Assembly: GCA_016210005.1 (NCBI GenBank)
Contig: JACQVA010000012.1
Coordinates: forward strand, 1-64,000
Direction: 5' to 3'
From: Deltaproteobacteria bacterium
GTDB taxonomy: Bacteria; Desulfobacterota; Binatia; HRBIN30; JACQVA1
Length of the DNA: 64,000 nucleotides
The translations under genes were made by a program, and so were the position numbers. Of the stretch, positions 7,979-16,165 are shown piece after piece. The notes below the pieces were generated by a model. That model did not search any database. It saw only the letters and a list, made by a program, of their open reading frames with translations, and was not told the DNA's origin. Positions within the stretch are counted from its first letter, which is position 1. The number at the start of each line of letters is the position of its first letter.

Positions 7979-8947
7979 TCAGTGTTTGAGCTTCTCGATT
8001 TCTTCCTTGATCTCGGGGACGGCCTTGAAGAGATCGGCAACCAAGCCGTAATCGGCGACCTGGAAGATCGGCGCTTCCGCGTCCTTGTTGATCGCCACGA
8101 TGACTTTGGAATCCTTCATGCCGGCGAGGTGCTGAATCGCGCCGGAGATGCCGACGGCGATGTAGAGCTCGGGGGCAACCACTTTGCCGGTCTGACCGAC
8201 TTGGAGATCGTTGGGTACGAAGCCGGCGTCCACCGCTGCGCGGCTGGCGCCCATCGCAGCGCCCAGGCTGTCGGCCAGTGGCTCCAAAATGGTGGTAAAG
8301 CCCTCGGCACTCTTGAGACCGCGGCCGCCGGCCACGACGATGCGCGCCTCGGTCAGCACCGGCCGGTCGGACTTGCTTTCGTTGAAGCCGACGAACTTGA
8401 TCTTCGAACCCGCCGCAGCGGGTGCCGCCGCGAGCTTTTCGATCTCGGCGCTGCCGCCCTTTTGCGCCGCGTCGAAGGCCGTGGCGCGCACGCTGATGAC
8501 CTTCTTCTGCGACTCGAACTTCACCGTAGCAGTGGCGTTACCGGCGTACACCGGGCGCAGCACCGTCCCGTCGTCGTTGATGCCGATCACGTCGCTGGCC
8601 ATACCGGCGTCGAGACGGATGGCGACGCGGGGCAGCAAGTCCTTGCCCACGGCCGTCGCCGTGGCCAGGACGATGTCGGCGCCCTTGTCCTTGGCGATTT
8701 GCGTCAGCGTGGCCGCATAAGCGTCGGCGACGTAATGTTCGAGGGCCGGGCTATCGATCACCAACACCTTCTTGACGCCGTACTCGGCCAGAGTGGCGGC
8801 CAGGGCATCAAGCCCGTGGCCGAGCAAGACAGCGTAACACTCACCGCCGAATTTGGCCGCGGCTTGCTTGCCGGCGCTGAGTGCGACCAGCGTGGTCTTG
8901 GGAAACTTGCCGTGCGCGTGCTCGGCGAACACCAGAACGTTGCTCAT
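7979..8947 (-). CDS. etfA: Electron transfer flavoprotein alpha subunit
   Basis: This 322-residue protein has the N-terminal ETF domain and the C-terminal FAD-binding domain, recognisable from GQTGKVVAPELYIAVGISG and the following NKDAEAPIFQVADYG. It pairs with EtfB (24 bp upstream) to carry electrons from acyl-CoA dehydrogenases to ETF:quinone oxidoreductase. A GGAGCC ribosome-binding site precedes the ATG. No dehydrogenase is adjacent, so the electron donor is not shown here. The downstream gap to the pterin synthase gene is about 80 bp and is empty. Confidence 0.96.
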   Translation of the reverse strand: MSNVLVFAEHAHGKFPKTTLVALSAGKQAAAKFGGECYAVLLGHGLDALAATLAEYGVKKVLVIDSPALEHYVADAYAATLTQIAKDKGADIVLATATAVGKDLLPRVAIRLDAGMASDVIGINDDGTVLRPVYAGNATATVKFESQKKVISVRATAFDAAQKGGSAEIEKLAAAPAAAGSKIKFVGFNESKSDRPVLTEARIVVAGGRGLKSAEGFTTILEPLADSLGAAMGASRAAVDAGFVPNDLQVGQTGKVVAPELYIAVGISGAIQHLAGMKDSKVIVAINKDAEAPIFQVADYGLVADLFKAVPEIKEEIEKLKH

Positions 8948-8971
8948 GGGACGAGGCTCCTTGTTGCTACG

Positions 8972-9727
8972 CTAGATGACTTTGGCTTCGGTATGGAGCA
9001 GCTGGACCAGCTCGGGCACGGAACCTACCACTTTGCCAGCCTGGCGCTTGGGCGGCGGAGCGAGCGAAAGCAGCTTGAGCTTCGGTGCGACATCGACGCC
9101 GAGATCCGCCACCGGGATCTCTTTGAGCTCCTTCTTGCGCGCCTTCATGATGCCGGGCAATGAAGCGTAACGCGGCTCGTTCAGCCGCAGGTCCGCCGTG
9201 ATGATGCCGGGCAGGCCGAAAGCGACATCTTCGAGGCCGCCGTCCACCTCGCGCGTGACGGTGACGGACTTCTGGTCGGCGCTGAACTCGACCTTCGAGG
9301 CGAAGGTACCCTGCGGCCAACCGAGCAACTCCGCCAGCATCTGGCCCGCCTGGTTGGCGTCGTCGTCGATGGCCTGCTTGCCCAGCAAGACCAGGTCGGG
9401 ATTCTCGCTGCGGACCAGCTTTTCGAGGATGCGCGCGACGCCGACAGAGTCCAACTCCTGCTCGGCGATCACCAGAATGGCCCGGTCGGCACCCATCGCC
9501 AGCCCGGTGCGCAGTTGCTCCTGGCAGGCCTTGCCGCCGATACCAGCCAACACCACCTCGGTGCCGCTGACTTTCTCCTTGATGCGGAGGGCCTCTTCGA
9601 TGGCGATTTCGTCGAACGGGTTGACGACGTACTTGAGATTGTCGGTGACGATGCCGGTACCGTCCGGCTTGACCTTGATCGTGGCATTCGGGTCCGGGAC
9701 CCGCTTGGCGGCAACGATTATTTTCAC
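8972..9727 (-). CDS. etfB: Electron transfer flavoprotein beta subunit
   Basis: The product has 251 residues and begins MKIIVAAKRVPDPNA, with the conserved ETF-beta pattern (NPFDEIAIEEALR, then ANQAGQMLAELLGWPQ). A GTG start at 9727 follows a strong AGGAGGT. A longer open frame at 8967-9752 is a shadow in another frame. The beta subunit binds AMP and docks partner dehydrogenases. It is first in the etfBA operon. Only about 73 bp separates its start from the left target duplication of the insertion sequence, so the operon promoter either lies within that stretch or was displaced by the insertion. Confidence 0.96.
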   Translation of the reverse strand: MKIIVAAKRVPDPNATIKVKPDGTGIVTDNLKYVVNPFDEIAIEEALRIKEKVSGTEVVLAGIGGKACQEQLRTGLAMGADRAILVIAEQELDSVGVARILEKLVRSENPDLVLLGKQAIDDDANQAGQMLAELLGWPQGTFASKVEFSADQKSVTVTREVDGGLEDVAFGLPGIITADLRLNEPRYASLPGIMKARKKELKEIPVADLGVDVAPKLKLLSLAPPPKRQAGKVVGSVPELVQLLHTEAKVI

Positions 9728-9800
9728 GGGGACCTCCTCGGAGGGAATTCAAAAGCCGCGGCTTTGTACCATCCGGGCTCTGGTTGGGTCAAGGTAGCTG

Positions 9801-9809
9801 GGTTGCTAG
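9801..9809. repeat. Left target-site duplication (9 bp)
   Basis: GGTTGCTAG abuts the left end of the insertion sequence. An identical copy abuts the right end at 11647-11655, which is the expected product of transposition with a 9-bp staggered cut. Confidence 0.9.
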
Positions 9810-9833
9810 GGGCGCACGACAGGAACGTGAGAT
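9810..9833 (+). repeat. IS left inverted repeat
   Basis: The 24-bp left end matches the reverse complement of 11623-11646 at 18 of 24 positions: nine at the tip, two in the middle and seven at the inner edge. Confidence 0.88.
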
Positions 9834-9863
9834 CCGTGTCTGAGGCTGATTTGCCTTTGGCAG

Positions 9864-9888
9864 TCTTTCGGCATATGTTGCCGAAAGA
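9864..9888 (+). promoter_or_regulatory. Perfect hairpin in transposase leader
   Basis: TCTTTCGGCA and TGCCGAAAGA form a perfect 10-bp stem around a 5-base loop. The stem ends two bases before the GGAGGTG ribosome-binding site of the first IS frame. It has no T-tract. It may limit translation initiation, be part of a transposase-binding subterminal repeat, or block impinging transcription. Which of these applies is inference. Confidence 0.6.
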
Positions 9889-9901
9889 GCGGAGGTGAAG
9901 G

Positions 9902-10324
9902 ATGGCAGAGGACTCCAAGGTTCCCGAGGAACTCAGGCACCTTGCCGCCCAACTCGGGCGCCCGCGGGCGATGCGGCGAGCGTCGGTGTCGGAACGTTGG
10001 ATGAAATGTACCAAGGAGGCGTGCGCGTGCGGCAGCGATGAACACGCGCGCCACGGTCCCTATTTCAGCGTCACCTGGGCGGAGGCGGGGAAGACGCGGT
10101 CGCGGCTGGTCAGGGCCGAGCAACTGCCCGTGGTGCGCCAGCAAATTGAAGCCGATCGCGAGTTTCGTCGGGACGTGGCGGCCTATCGCCAGGCCAGCCA
10201 GCATTGGGCTGATGCTCAGCTCGCCGAGATCCTCCAGGAGGCCGCCTCGGACGAGGCGGCCAAAAAGGGGGGCTCAAAGAGGCATTCGCGAGCGAAGTCG
10301 CCGCCGAAATCGAGACGCTGGTAG
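9902..10324 (+). CDS. ISKra4-type first frame, DUF6788-like Zn-binding domain
   Basis: The product is 140 residues if read to its own stop. A Cys cluster (CTKEACACGSDEHARHGPY) followed by a conserved aromatic/Gly strand and a helical VRAEQLPVVRQQIEADREFRR segment resembles the DUF6788 proteins that precede ISKra4 transposases. It probably contributes DNA binding. A strong GGAGGTG lies before the ATG. The last 20 or so codons, after the A5G6 run, are Lys/Arg/Ser-rich and look like out-of-frame read-on. The functional product is therefore probably the fusion with the next frame. Confidence 0.85.
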   Translation: MAEDSKVPEELRHLAAQLGRPRAMRRASVSERWMKCTKEACACGSDEHARHGPYFSVTWAEAGKTRSRLVRAEQLPVVRQQIEADREFRRDVAAYRQASQHWADAQLAEILQEAASDEAAKKGGSKRHSRAKSPPKSRRW

Positions 10325-11637
10325 GTCCGGGGGCAGTTGACGGCCTCGACTTCGAGGCCATCGAGACCGCCGCGCGCCGCCAAGCCCTGCGCGTGGCCGC
10401 CCGGGTCATCGAGCGACGGTTCAACTCCGACACCTCGGATCATGCCGGGCCGGCGTTGCCGTGCGCATGCGGCCAGCCGGCGCGCTACGCCGGGCGTCAC
10501 AACAAGACGTTCACCACCGCGCTGGGCGAGCTGACGCTCTCACGCGCCTACTACTACTGCGAGCCGTGTGCGGCCGGCTTCTGTCCGCGCGACCGGGCGC
10601 TGGGACTGCAAGACAGCTCGCTTTCCCCGGCGACGACCCGCATGGTGGGCAAGTCCGCATCGATGGTCAGCTTCGGTGAGTCCAGTGAGTTGATGCACGA
10701 GTTGGCGGGCGTCAGCGTCGATGCCAAGCAGGTCGAGCGCACCGCCGAGGCGCTCGGACGCGAGATCGCTTGCGACGAACGCTCCGTGATCGAACCCTCG
10801 ATGCCCACAGCGCCGACGATGTATCTGGGAATGGACGGTACGGGAGTTCCAGTACGGACCTCGGAGCTCGAAGGACGCAAGGGCAAGCAGAGCGACGGCT
10901 CGGCCAAGACGCGCGAGGTCAAGCTCGTCACGACCTGGACCGCACAGCGCTATGACAAGGAGGGCGTGCCCGTGCGCGACCCAGGATCGGTCAGCTATTC
11001 GGCCGCCATCGAGAGTGCCGCCAGCCGCGATACCGACGACAGCCTGTCCGACTTCGCCCAGCGTGTCGAGCGCGAGGCGCGCCGCAGCGGCTTCGAGCAG
11101 GCCCAACGCCGTGTCGTCTTGGGCGACGGGGCGCCCTGGATCTGGAACCTCGCCGACGAACAGTTCCCCGGTGCCGTGCAGATCGTCGACCTCTTCCACG
11201 CCAAGGGCCACTTGTGGGACGCGGCCAAGGCCATCTACGGCGCCGCCAGTGAACTCGGGGTGCAATGGGGCAAAGAGCGGCGCGACGAACTGGAAGAGGG
11301 CAAGATCGACGCCGTACTTGCTGAGTTGCGGGTCCATGCGGCTGCCAACGACGAGGCCCGCAAGTGTGTAGGCTACCTCACCAACAACCGCCAGCGGATG
11401 CGCTACCCCGAGTTCCGCGCCCAAGGCCTGTGCACTTCGACCGGCGTCGTCGAAGCCGGCTGCAAGACGGTGGTAGGCACCCGGCTCAAGCGTGCTGGGA
11501 TGCGCTGGACTATCGCTGGCGCCGACGCGATCATCGCGCTGCGTTGCTGCGTGCTCTCTGGTCGCTTCGAGGATTTCTGGGAGCGACGCTCCGCGGCGGG
11601 CGCGAACGGGTGCACTGCGGTCATCTCACAAAATTGA
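10261..11637 (+). CDS. ISKra4 family transposase (second frame, DDE)
   Basis: The frame is open from the slippery run onward and reads as sensible protein (EAFASEVAAEIETLVG...) before its first GTG at 10393, which supports expression as a fusion. From that GTG the product is 414 residues. A zinc-ribbon-like CACGQ...CEPCAAGFCP segment comes first, then the DDE core: Asp in YLGMDGTGVPV, Asp in VVLGDGAPWIWNL, and Glu in STGVVEAGCKTVVG. The TGA stop lies inside the right inverted repeat. Nothing indicates decay. Confidence 0.92.
   Translation, partial: QKGGLKEAFASEVAAEIETLVGPGAVDGLDFEAIETAARRQALRVAARVIERRFNSDTSDHAGPALPCACGQPARYAGRHNKTFTTALGELTLSRAYYYCEPCAAGFCPRDRALGLQDSSLSPATTRMVGKSASMVSFGESSELMHELAGVSVDAKQVERTAEALGREIACDERSVIEPSMPTAPTMYLGMDGTGVPVRTSELEGRKGKQSDGSAKTREVKLVTTWTAQRYDKEGVPVRDPGSVSYSAAIESAASRDTDDSLSDFAQRVEREARRSGFEQAQRRVVLGDGAPWIWNLADEQFPGAVQIVDLFHAKGHLWDAAKAIYGAASELGVQWGKERRDELEEGKIDAVLAELRVHAAANDEARKCVGYLTNNRQRMRYPEFRAQGLCTSTGVVEAGCKTVVGTRLKRAGMRWTIAGADAIIALRCCVLSGRFEDFWERRSAAGANGCTAVISQN
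10262..10272 (+). other. Slippery A5G6 run joining the two transposase frames
   Basis: AAAAAGGGGGG lies where the first frame and the transposase frame are both open (overlap to 10324). Adding one G by transcriptional slippage, or a -1 ribosomal shift, moves the reading frame from the DUF6788-like domain into the transposase. ISKra4-family elements are known to use such fused expression. Confidence 0.75.
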
Positions 11638-11646
11638 CGTGCGCCC
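11623..11646 (-). repeat. IS right inverted repeat
   Basis: The outer nine bases (CGTGCGCCC on the plus strand) mirror the left end exactly. The transposase stop codon at 11635-11637 is embedded in this repeat. Confidence 0.88.
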
Positions 11647-11655
11647 GGTTGCTAG
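11647..11655. repeat. Right target-site duplication (9 bp)
   Basis: GGTTGCTAG is identical to 9801-9809 and lies nine bases before the stop codon of the larA-like gene. Confidence 0.9.
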
Positions 11656-11664
11656 CCTGCGATG

Positions 11665-12978
11665 TCACGCGGCATCGTCCAGCCAGGCGCGGCCGAGCGA
11701 TAGCTTGCGGCCGCGCACGGTGGCCAAAACGTACGGTCCTTGTGGTAGCACGGCCACGTGCGCCCCCGAACCGTGGCGCACCAGGCTGCGTTGCAGGGCT
11801 TCTTCCACGCTCGGGGCGTAATCGACCAGTAGGCCGCGCGCAACGTCTGCGCCGATCCCGTCGCTGACGAGCGTTACCTGCGCCTTGCGCAGCACCTGAC
11901 ACAAGTGCTGCACCATCCACTGGTCGATGCTGAAGTAACCGCGGGCGGTGATGCGGGCCATGAACTGCTCCGGGCTGCCGGCCTGGCGCAGCAGGTGCCG
12001 GAAGTCGGCACTGCCGATTCCTTCAGTAATGGCGGCGGCAAGGATGATGGAGCCGCCGCGGCGCACGATGTTCAGTGCCGCCACCATGCCCTTGATCGAC
12101 TGATAGTAGGTATCATCAAGCGGAAAGCCGCCGGCCGAGGCGATAACGATGTCGGCGGGGCGATCGAGTTCGGCACAGACCTCGTGCTCGATGAAGCGCA
12201 CGCCCGCGTCGTGGGCTCGTTCGAGATCACCGGCAAAGACGCCGGTGAGTTGGCGCTCGCGATCGAGGGTGACGTTGAACAGGAAGTCGATCCCGACGCG
12301 GTGCGCGATCTCCAGTAGATCGGCGTGGAACGGATTGCCCGCGATGATGCCCGGACCGACGTGGCCTTCGAGCATCTGGGCGCCGTGGGCGCTGCGCATG
12401 GTGTCGATTCCCGCCAGCCCCGGCGCCACGCCTTTGCGCCCGCCCGAATAGCCGGCCATCAGGTGCGGCTCGATGAGACCGGTGACGACCTTCAGACCCG
12501 CCGCGACATAGCCGCGATCGAGCCAGATCTCGGTGCCTCGCGTGGTGCGCCCGAGGTGAATGTGCTCCTCGGTGTTGCGCGCCACGTGATTGCGGAAGCG
12601 ATAGCGCTCGACCATCTCCGCGCTGGTCATCGCGACCAGCTCCTCGCGCGTGTTGGGACGGTGGAGGCCGGTGGCCACGAGAATCTCGATCCGATTGGGT
12701 GCAATCCCGGCGGCTTCGAGCGTGCGCAGAATCGGCGGCAGGATCAGCCCATTGGGCACCGGACGGGTCTTGTCCGAAATGACCACGACCGCGTCGTGCC
12801 GGCCGCTGGCCAGCTCCGCCAGCGGCCGTGCCCCCAGCGGGCTCGCTAGTGCCTGCTCGACGATCGCGAGCGGATCGGCGAGCGCGTGGCCTTTCGCCGG
12901 CCCTAAAACCGTCACGCGGAGCTGGTCCGGTAACCCAATGGTGAGGCGATCACGGCCATAGTCGAGTTGGACTTCCAT
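11665..12978 (-). CDS. LarA-like nickel-dependent racemase (DUF2088)
   Basis: The product has 437 residues from the ATG at 12978. A longer frame to 13296 antisense-overlaps the peptidase gene and is rejected. LarA motifs are present: SDKTRPVPN near the N-terminus, TGLHRP, then EPHLMAGYSGGRKGVAPG. In the last motif the His and the Lys ten residues later match the positions that hold the nickel-pincer cofactor in lactate racemase. Substrates in this family vary (2-hydroxyacids), so lactate is not assured. The cofactor genes larB, larC and larE are not nearby. The stop lies only nine bases from the IS target duplication. Confidence 0.85.
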   Translation of the reverse strand: MEVQLDYGRDRLTIGLPDQLRVTVLGPAKGHALADPLAIVEQALASPLGARPLAELASGRHDAVVVISDKTRPVPNGLILPPILRTLEAAGIAPNRIEILVATGLHRPNTREELVAMTSAEMVERYRFRNHVARNTEEHIHLGRTTRGTEIWLDRGYVAAGLKVVTGLIEPHLMAGYSGGRKGVAPGLAGIDTMRSAHGAQMLEGHVGPGIIAGNPFHADLLEIAHRVGIDFLFNVTLDRERQLTGVFAGDLERAHDAGVRFIEHEVCAELDRPADIVIASAGGFPLDDTYYQSIKGMVAALNIVRRGGSIILAAAITEGIGSADFRHLLRQAGSPEQFMARITARGYFSIDQWMVQHLCQVLRKAQVTLVSDGIGADVARGLLVDYAPSVEEALQRSLVRHGSGAHVAVLPQGPYVLATVRGRKLSLGRAWLDDAA

Positions 12979-13077
12979 CGTAAGAACAGCCACTTGGCTC
13001 TTTACCACCGGGGGCGCGGGAGGCAAGCCGGCGCCGACCCACTTGCGCCAGCATTTCATCCCGGCAAAGTTGACCCA

Positions 13078-14886
13078 ATGACTGAGCATGACGTGAGTGC
13101 CACAGGGGTGGCGTGGGACTTGGCTGATCTGTACCGAGGCCCGGATGACCCAGCGCTCCACGCCGACCTGGATGCGGCCACTGAGCGCGCGGCGGCGTTT
13201 GCCGCTAAGTACCGCGGGACTGTCAATGTGACGGACGGACCGGCTCCCGAGTGGGTGGCCGGCGCGCTGGTGGCGTTGGAATCGCTCGCCGAGCAAACCG
13301 CTCGACCGGCCATCTATGCCGGGTTATTGCACGCGGCTGACGTGCGCCCGCCGGAGCACGGCGCGCTGGTGGCGTTGACCCAAGCGCGCGGCAGCGAGAT
13401 CCGCAACCGCGTCCTCTTCTTCGAGCTGGAATGGATTGCCCTGGCCGACGAGCCGGCCCGTCGAGTGATCGAGTCAGCCGCCTGCCGTCACTACCGCCAC
13501 TTTCTCGCCAGCCTGCGTCGTTACCGCCCGCACACACTCACTGAGCCGGAGGAGAAGATCCTGGAAGAGAAAGCCAACACCGGCAGCCGCGCCTTCTCTC
13601 GGCTGTTCGACGAGTTGCTATCGTCGTTGCTCTTCGAGGTCGAACTCGACGGGCAGCGCCAAGCGCTGAACGAGAGCGCGCTGCTGGCGTTGCTTTACGA
13701 CTCGTGCCGCACCAGCCGGCAAGCGGCGGCCCAAGCTCTTACGGCCGGGCTGCGGGCCAACGCGCTGGTGATCACTTCCATCTTCAACACTCTGGTGCAG
13801 GACCACGCTATTGACGACCGCTTGCGTTCATACGACGACCCGATGGCGGCGCGCCACCTCGCCAATGAGATCGATGCCCGCACCGTTGAGGCGCTGATGG
13901 CGGCGGCCGAAGCCGGTGGCGGCGTGGTGCACGATTACTACCAGCTCAAGCGCCGCCTGCTCGGACTGGATGTGCTCTACGATTATGACCGCTACGCGCC
14001 GGTCTTTCCGGACGCGCCGGCGGTGGGCTGGCCGGCGTGCCGCGAGTTGGTACTGGCGGCCTATGCGGACTTCTCCCCGGCTATGAGCGAGGTGGCGGCG
14101 CGATTCTTCGCCGAACGCTGGATTGATGCCGAGCCGCGCGACGGCAAACGCGGCGGCGCCTTCAGTGCCGCCACGGTAGCGAGCGCGCATCCTTACGTGC
14201 TGGTGAACTACACCGGGCGCGCCCGCGACGTCATGACGGTGGCCCACGAACTCGGGCACGGCGTGCATCAGTATCTGGCGCGCGAGCGCGGTTTCTTGCA
14301 GATGAATACCGCGCTCACCATGGCCGAAACCGCCTCGGTCTTCGGCGAGATGTTGGTGTTCGATCGCCTGCGCCGCCAGCAGCATGATGCCAAAGCCAAG
14401 CTCGCTCTGCTCTGCGGCAAGATCGAGGACACCTTCGCAACCGTGTTCCGCCAGATCGCGCTCACCCGTTTCGAGCAGGCGCTGCACGCCGCGCGGCGCC
14501 AACAGGGCGAGCTCGCCGCCGCGCGTATCGGCGAGCTGTGGTTGCAGTCGAATGCTGCCGTGTACGGCGATTCGGTAACCCTAACCGGCGACTACGCCTG
14601 GTGGTGGGGCTACATCCCGCACTTCGTGCACTCGCCGTTCTACTGCTACGCCTACGGCTTCGGTGAGTTGCTGGTGCTGGCCCTGTACGAGATCTACCGG
14701 CGCGAGGGCGCGGCCTTCGTGCCGAAGTACCTCGACCTCCTTGCCGCCGGCGGCAGTGAGGCGCCGGCCACGCTGCTCGAGCGCATCGGGGTCGACGTCA
14801 GCCAGCCGGAGTTCTGGCAACTCGGCTTGCGCCCGATCCGGGCGATGGTCGACGAGGCCGCGGCCTTGGCGGCGGCGCTCAGCTGA
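13078..14886 (+). CDS. pepF: M3 family oligoendopeptidase (PepF-type)
   Basis: The product has 602 residues from the ATG at 13078, beginning with the family-like VAWDLADLYRGPDDPAL. The zinc site is VAHELGHGVHQY (HExxH), with the third ligand Glu about 25 residues later in MAETASVFGEM. It is a cytoplasmic metallopeptidase that cleaves oligopeptides. It is divergent from larA with about 99 bp between the starts. Its stop overlaps the end of the convergent acyltransferase gene by 8 bp. The length matches the pepF/M3 clade. Confidence 0.94.
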   Translation: MTEHDVSATGVAWDLADLYRGPDDPALHADLDAATERAAAFAAKYRGTVNVTDGPAPEWVAGALVALESLAEQTARPAIYAGLLHAADVRPPEHGALVALTQARGSEIRNRVLFFELEWIALADEPARRVIESAACRHYRHFLASLRRYRPHTLTEPEEKILEEKANTGSRAFSRLFDELLSSLLFEVELDGQRQALNESALLALLYDSCRTSRQAAAQALTAGLRANALVITSIFNTLVQDHAIDDRLRSYDDPMAARHLANEIDARTVEALMAAAEAGGGVVHDYYQLKRRLLGLDVLYDYDRYAPVFPDAPAVGWPACRELVLAAYADFSPAMSEVAARFFAERWIDAEPRDGKRGGAFSAATVASAHPYVLVNYTGRARDVMTVAHELGHGVHQYLARERGFLQMNTALTMAETASVFGEMLVFDRLRRQQHDAKAKLALLCGKIEDTFATVFRQIALTRFEQALHAARRQQGELAAARIGELWLQSNAAVYGDSVTLTGDYAWWWGYIPHFVHSPFYCYAYGFGELLVLALYEIYRREGAAFVPKYLDLLAAGGSEAPATLLERIGVDVSQPEFWQLGLRPIRAMVDEAAALAAALS

Positions 14887-15313
14887 CCTCGAACCGGCGC
14901 ACCACTTGTGCCGGTACGCCACAAGCGTAGCTGAAGGGCGGCACGTCGGTTTCAACTACCGCGCCCGCTCCCACCACCGCGCCTTCACCAATAGTGACCC
15001 CGGGCAGCACGATCGCTCCGGCATAGAGCGCGGCGTCACGACCGATCACCACCGGCGCGCGCTGCTCCCCGAGCAGCGGCAGCAGGCGGTCGCCGGGGCG
15101 GTTGTGCGCCAGAATGATTACGCCGATGCCGATGCGGGCGTGATCGTGGATCTCGATCAGCTCCGGATGAAGAAGATCGATGTTCACATCCGAGGCCAGG
15201 TAGACCTGTTGACCGATGCGCACCCCCTTGGCGCGCTGGCAGGCAATGCGCCAGCCGTTGACGGGCAAGAGCTTGGCCAACAGGTCCAAAATGCGGCGGA
15301 ACAGATGCGTCAT
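14879..15313 (-). CDS. Left-handed beta-helix acyltransferase (serine acetyltransferase-like)
   Basis: This protein has 144 residues from the ATG at 15313. The C-terminal two thirds show hexapeptide repeats (VVIGRDAALYAGAIVLPGVTIGEGAVVGAGAVV) ending in PPFSYACGVPAQVVR, as in CysE/WbbJ/maltose-type acetyltransferases. A His in IILAHNRP is a candidate catalytic base. The acceptor is unknown. The gene is convergent with pepF and stands outside the polysaccharide locus, but could serve it. It is short for CysE, lacking its helical N-terminal domain. Confidence 0.8.
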   Translation of the reverse strand: MTHLFRRILDLLAKLLPVNGWRIACQRAKGVRIGQQVYLASDVNIDLLHPELIEIHDHARIGIGVIILAHNRPGDRLLPLLGEQRAPVVIGRDAALYAGAIVLPGVTIGEGAVVGAGAVVETDVPPFSYACGVPAQVVRRFEVS

Positions 15314-15391
15314 TGTGATTGCATAGCCGGCGGTTGCGCTGCGGGTCAACCGGTCGCCGACTCCCGTTGACTCGCGGGCGCACTTCGCAGT

Positions 15392-16165
15392 ATGCGCTCA
15401 CTCATGACATGGCGAACGGCAATCGTAACCGGAGCTGCCAGCGGCATTGGCCGCTGCTTTGCGGAAACGCTGGCAGGGCAGGGCGCGGCAGTCGGACTTG
15501 TGGACGTGGCGGCTACGGCTTTGACGGCCATGGCCGAGACGCTGCGCGGCCGTGGTTTCGCAGCCGAGTCTCGTGTTGCCGATGTGAGTGCGGCCGACCA
15601 GGTCGAGGCGGCGGTGCACGAGTTGGTCGGCAAACTCGGCGGCCTCGACCTGTTGGTGAACTGCGCGGCGATCCTCGGGCCTGGGCGCTTGGCGCAGCAA
15701 CCGGCGGACGAGTTCGAGCGCACGATCCGTATCGACTTGTTCGGCACCGCAAACGTCCTGCGCGCCGCCTTGCCGGCGTTGCGCCAGAGCCGCGGTGCGG
15801 CGGTGTGCATCGCTTCGACCGCGGCCGTGCACGGCTGGCCGAACATGGCGGCGTACTCCTCGGCCAAGTTCGGCGTCGCCGGCTTCTGCGACGCGGTGCG
15901 GCCGGAACTCGCGCGGGACGGCGTGCTGCTCACCTGCGTGTTTCCGCTGCTGATCGACACGCCCTTGCTGCAAGGCGCCGACCGGGCACCGATCCTGCGG
16001 CAAGGCAAACCGATCCCGCCGGCGGCCGTGGTGGCGAAGACGCTGGCCGGGGTGCGCAAGCGGCGCGCGCGCGTCTTCGTGCCCGAGACCGTACGGCTCG
16101 TCGCCGCGATCCACGGCCTGGCGCCGTCGTTACTGGATTGGTACGGCCGCCGCTTCGGGATGTAG
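15392..16165 (+). CDS. Short-chain dehydrogenase/reductase
   Basis: The 257-residue classical SDR has the cofactor loop TGAASGIG, the NCAA structural motif, the catalytic Ser in IASTAAVHG and the YSSAK Tyr-Lys pair. A second in-frame ATG at 15404 (MTWRTAIVTG) is an equally plausible start. The acidic residue after the second strand (GLVDVA) suggests NAD preference. The C-terminus is hydrophobic/basic (LLDWYGRRFGM). The substrate is not identifiable. The gene stands alone, with 207 bp of non-coding DNA after it. Confidence 0.88.
   Translation: MRSLMTWRTAIVTGAASGIGRCFAETLAGQGAAVGLVDVAATALTAMAETLRGRGFAAESRVADVSAADQVEAAVHELVGKLGGLDLLVNCAAILGPGRLAQQPADEFERTIRIDLFGTANVLRAALPALRQSRGAAVCIASTAAVHGWPNMAAYSSAKFGVAGFCDAVRPELARDGVLLTCVFPLLIDTPLLQGADRAPILRQGKPIPPAAVVAKTLAGVRKRRARVFVPETVRLVAAIHGLAPSLLDWYGRRFGM

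Larger units (their letters stand above)
9810..11646 (+). mobile_element. Complete ISKra4-family insertion sequence
   Basis: The element is 1,837 bp. Its ends are 24-bp imperfect inverted repeats sharing GGGCGCACG at the tip and GTGAGAT at the inner edge, and it is flanked by a perfect 9-bp duplication. Inside are a DUF6788-like first frame and an ISKra4-type DDE transposase frame, overlapping at a slippery A5G6 run. Both frames are uninterrupted, so the copy looks recent and possibly active. It sits in intergenic DNA between etfB and the larA-like gene, with its transposase facing the 3' end of larA. Confidence 0.92.

Noticed and set aside
8967-9752. A 261-codon open frame overlapping etfB in another frame.
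   Set aside because: The Arg/Gly/Gln-rich composition and lack of any family pattern mark it as a shadow of etfB, which has clear motifs and a strong ribosome-binding site.
9902-11637. Calling the IS transposase a frameshifted pseudogene.
   Set aside because: The frame change coincides with a classic A5G6 slippery run, both frames are otherwise intact, and the family is known for fused-frame expression.
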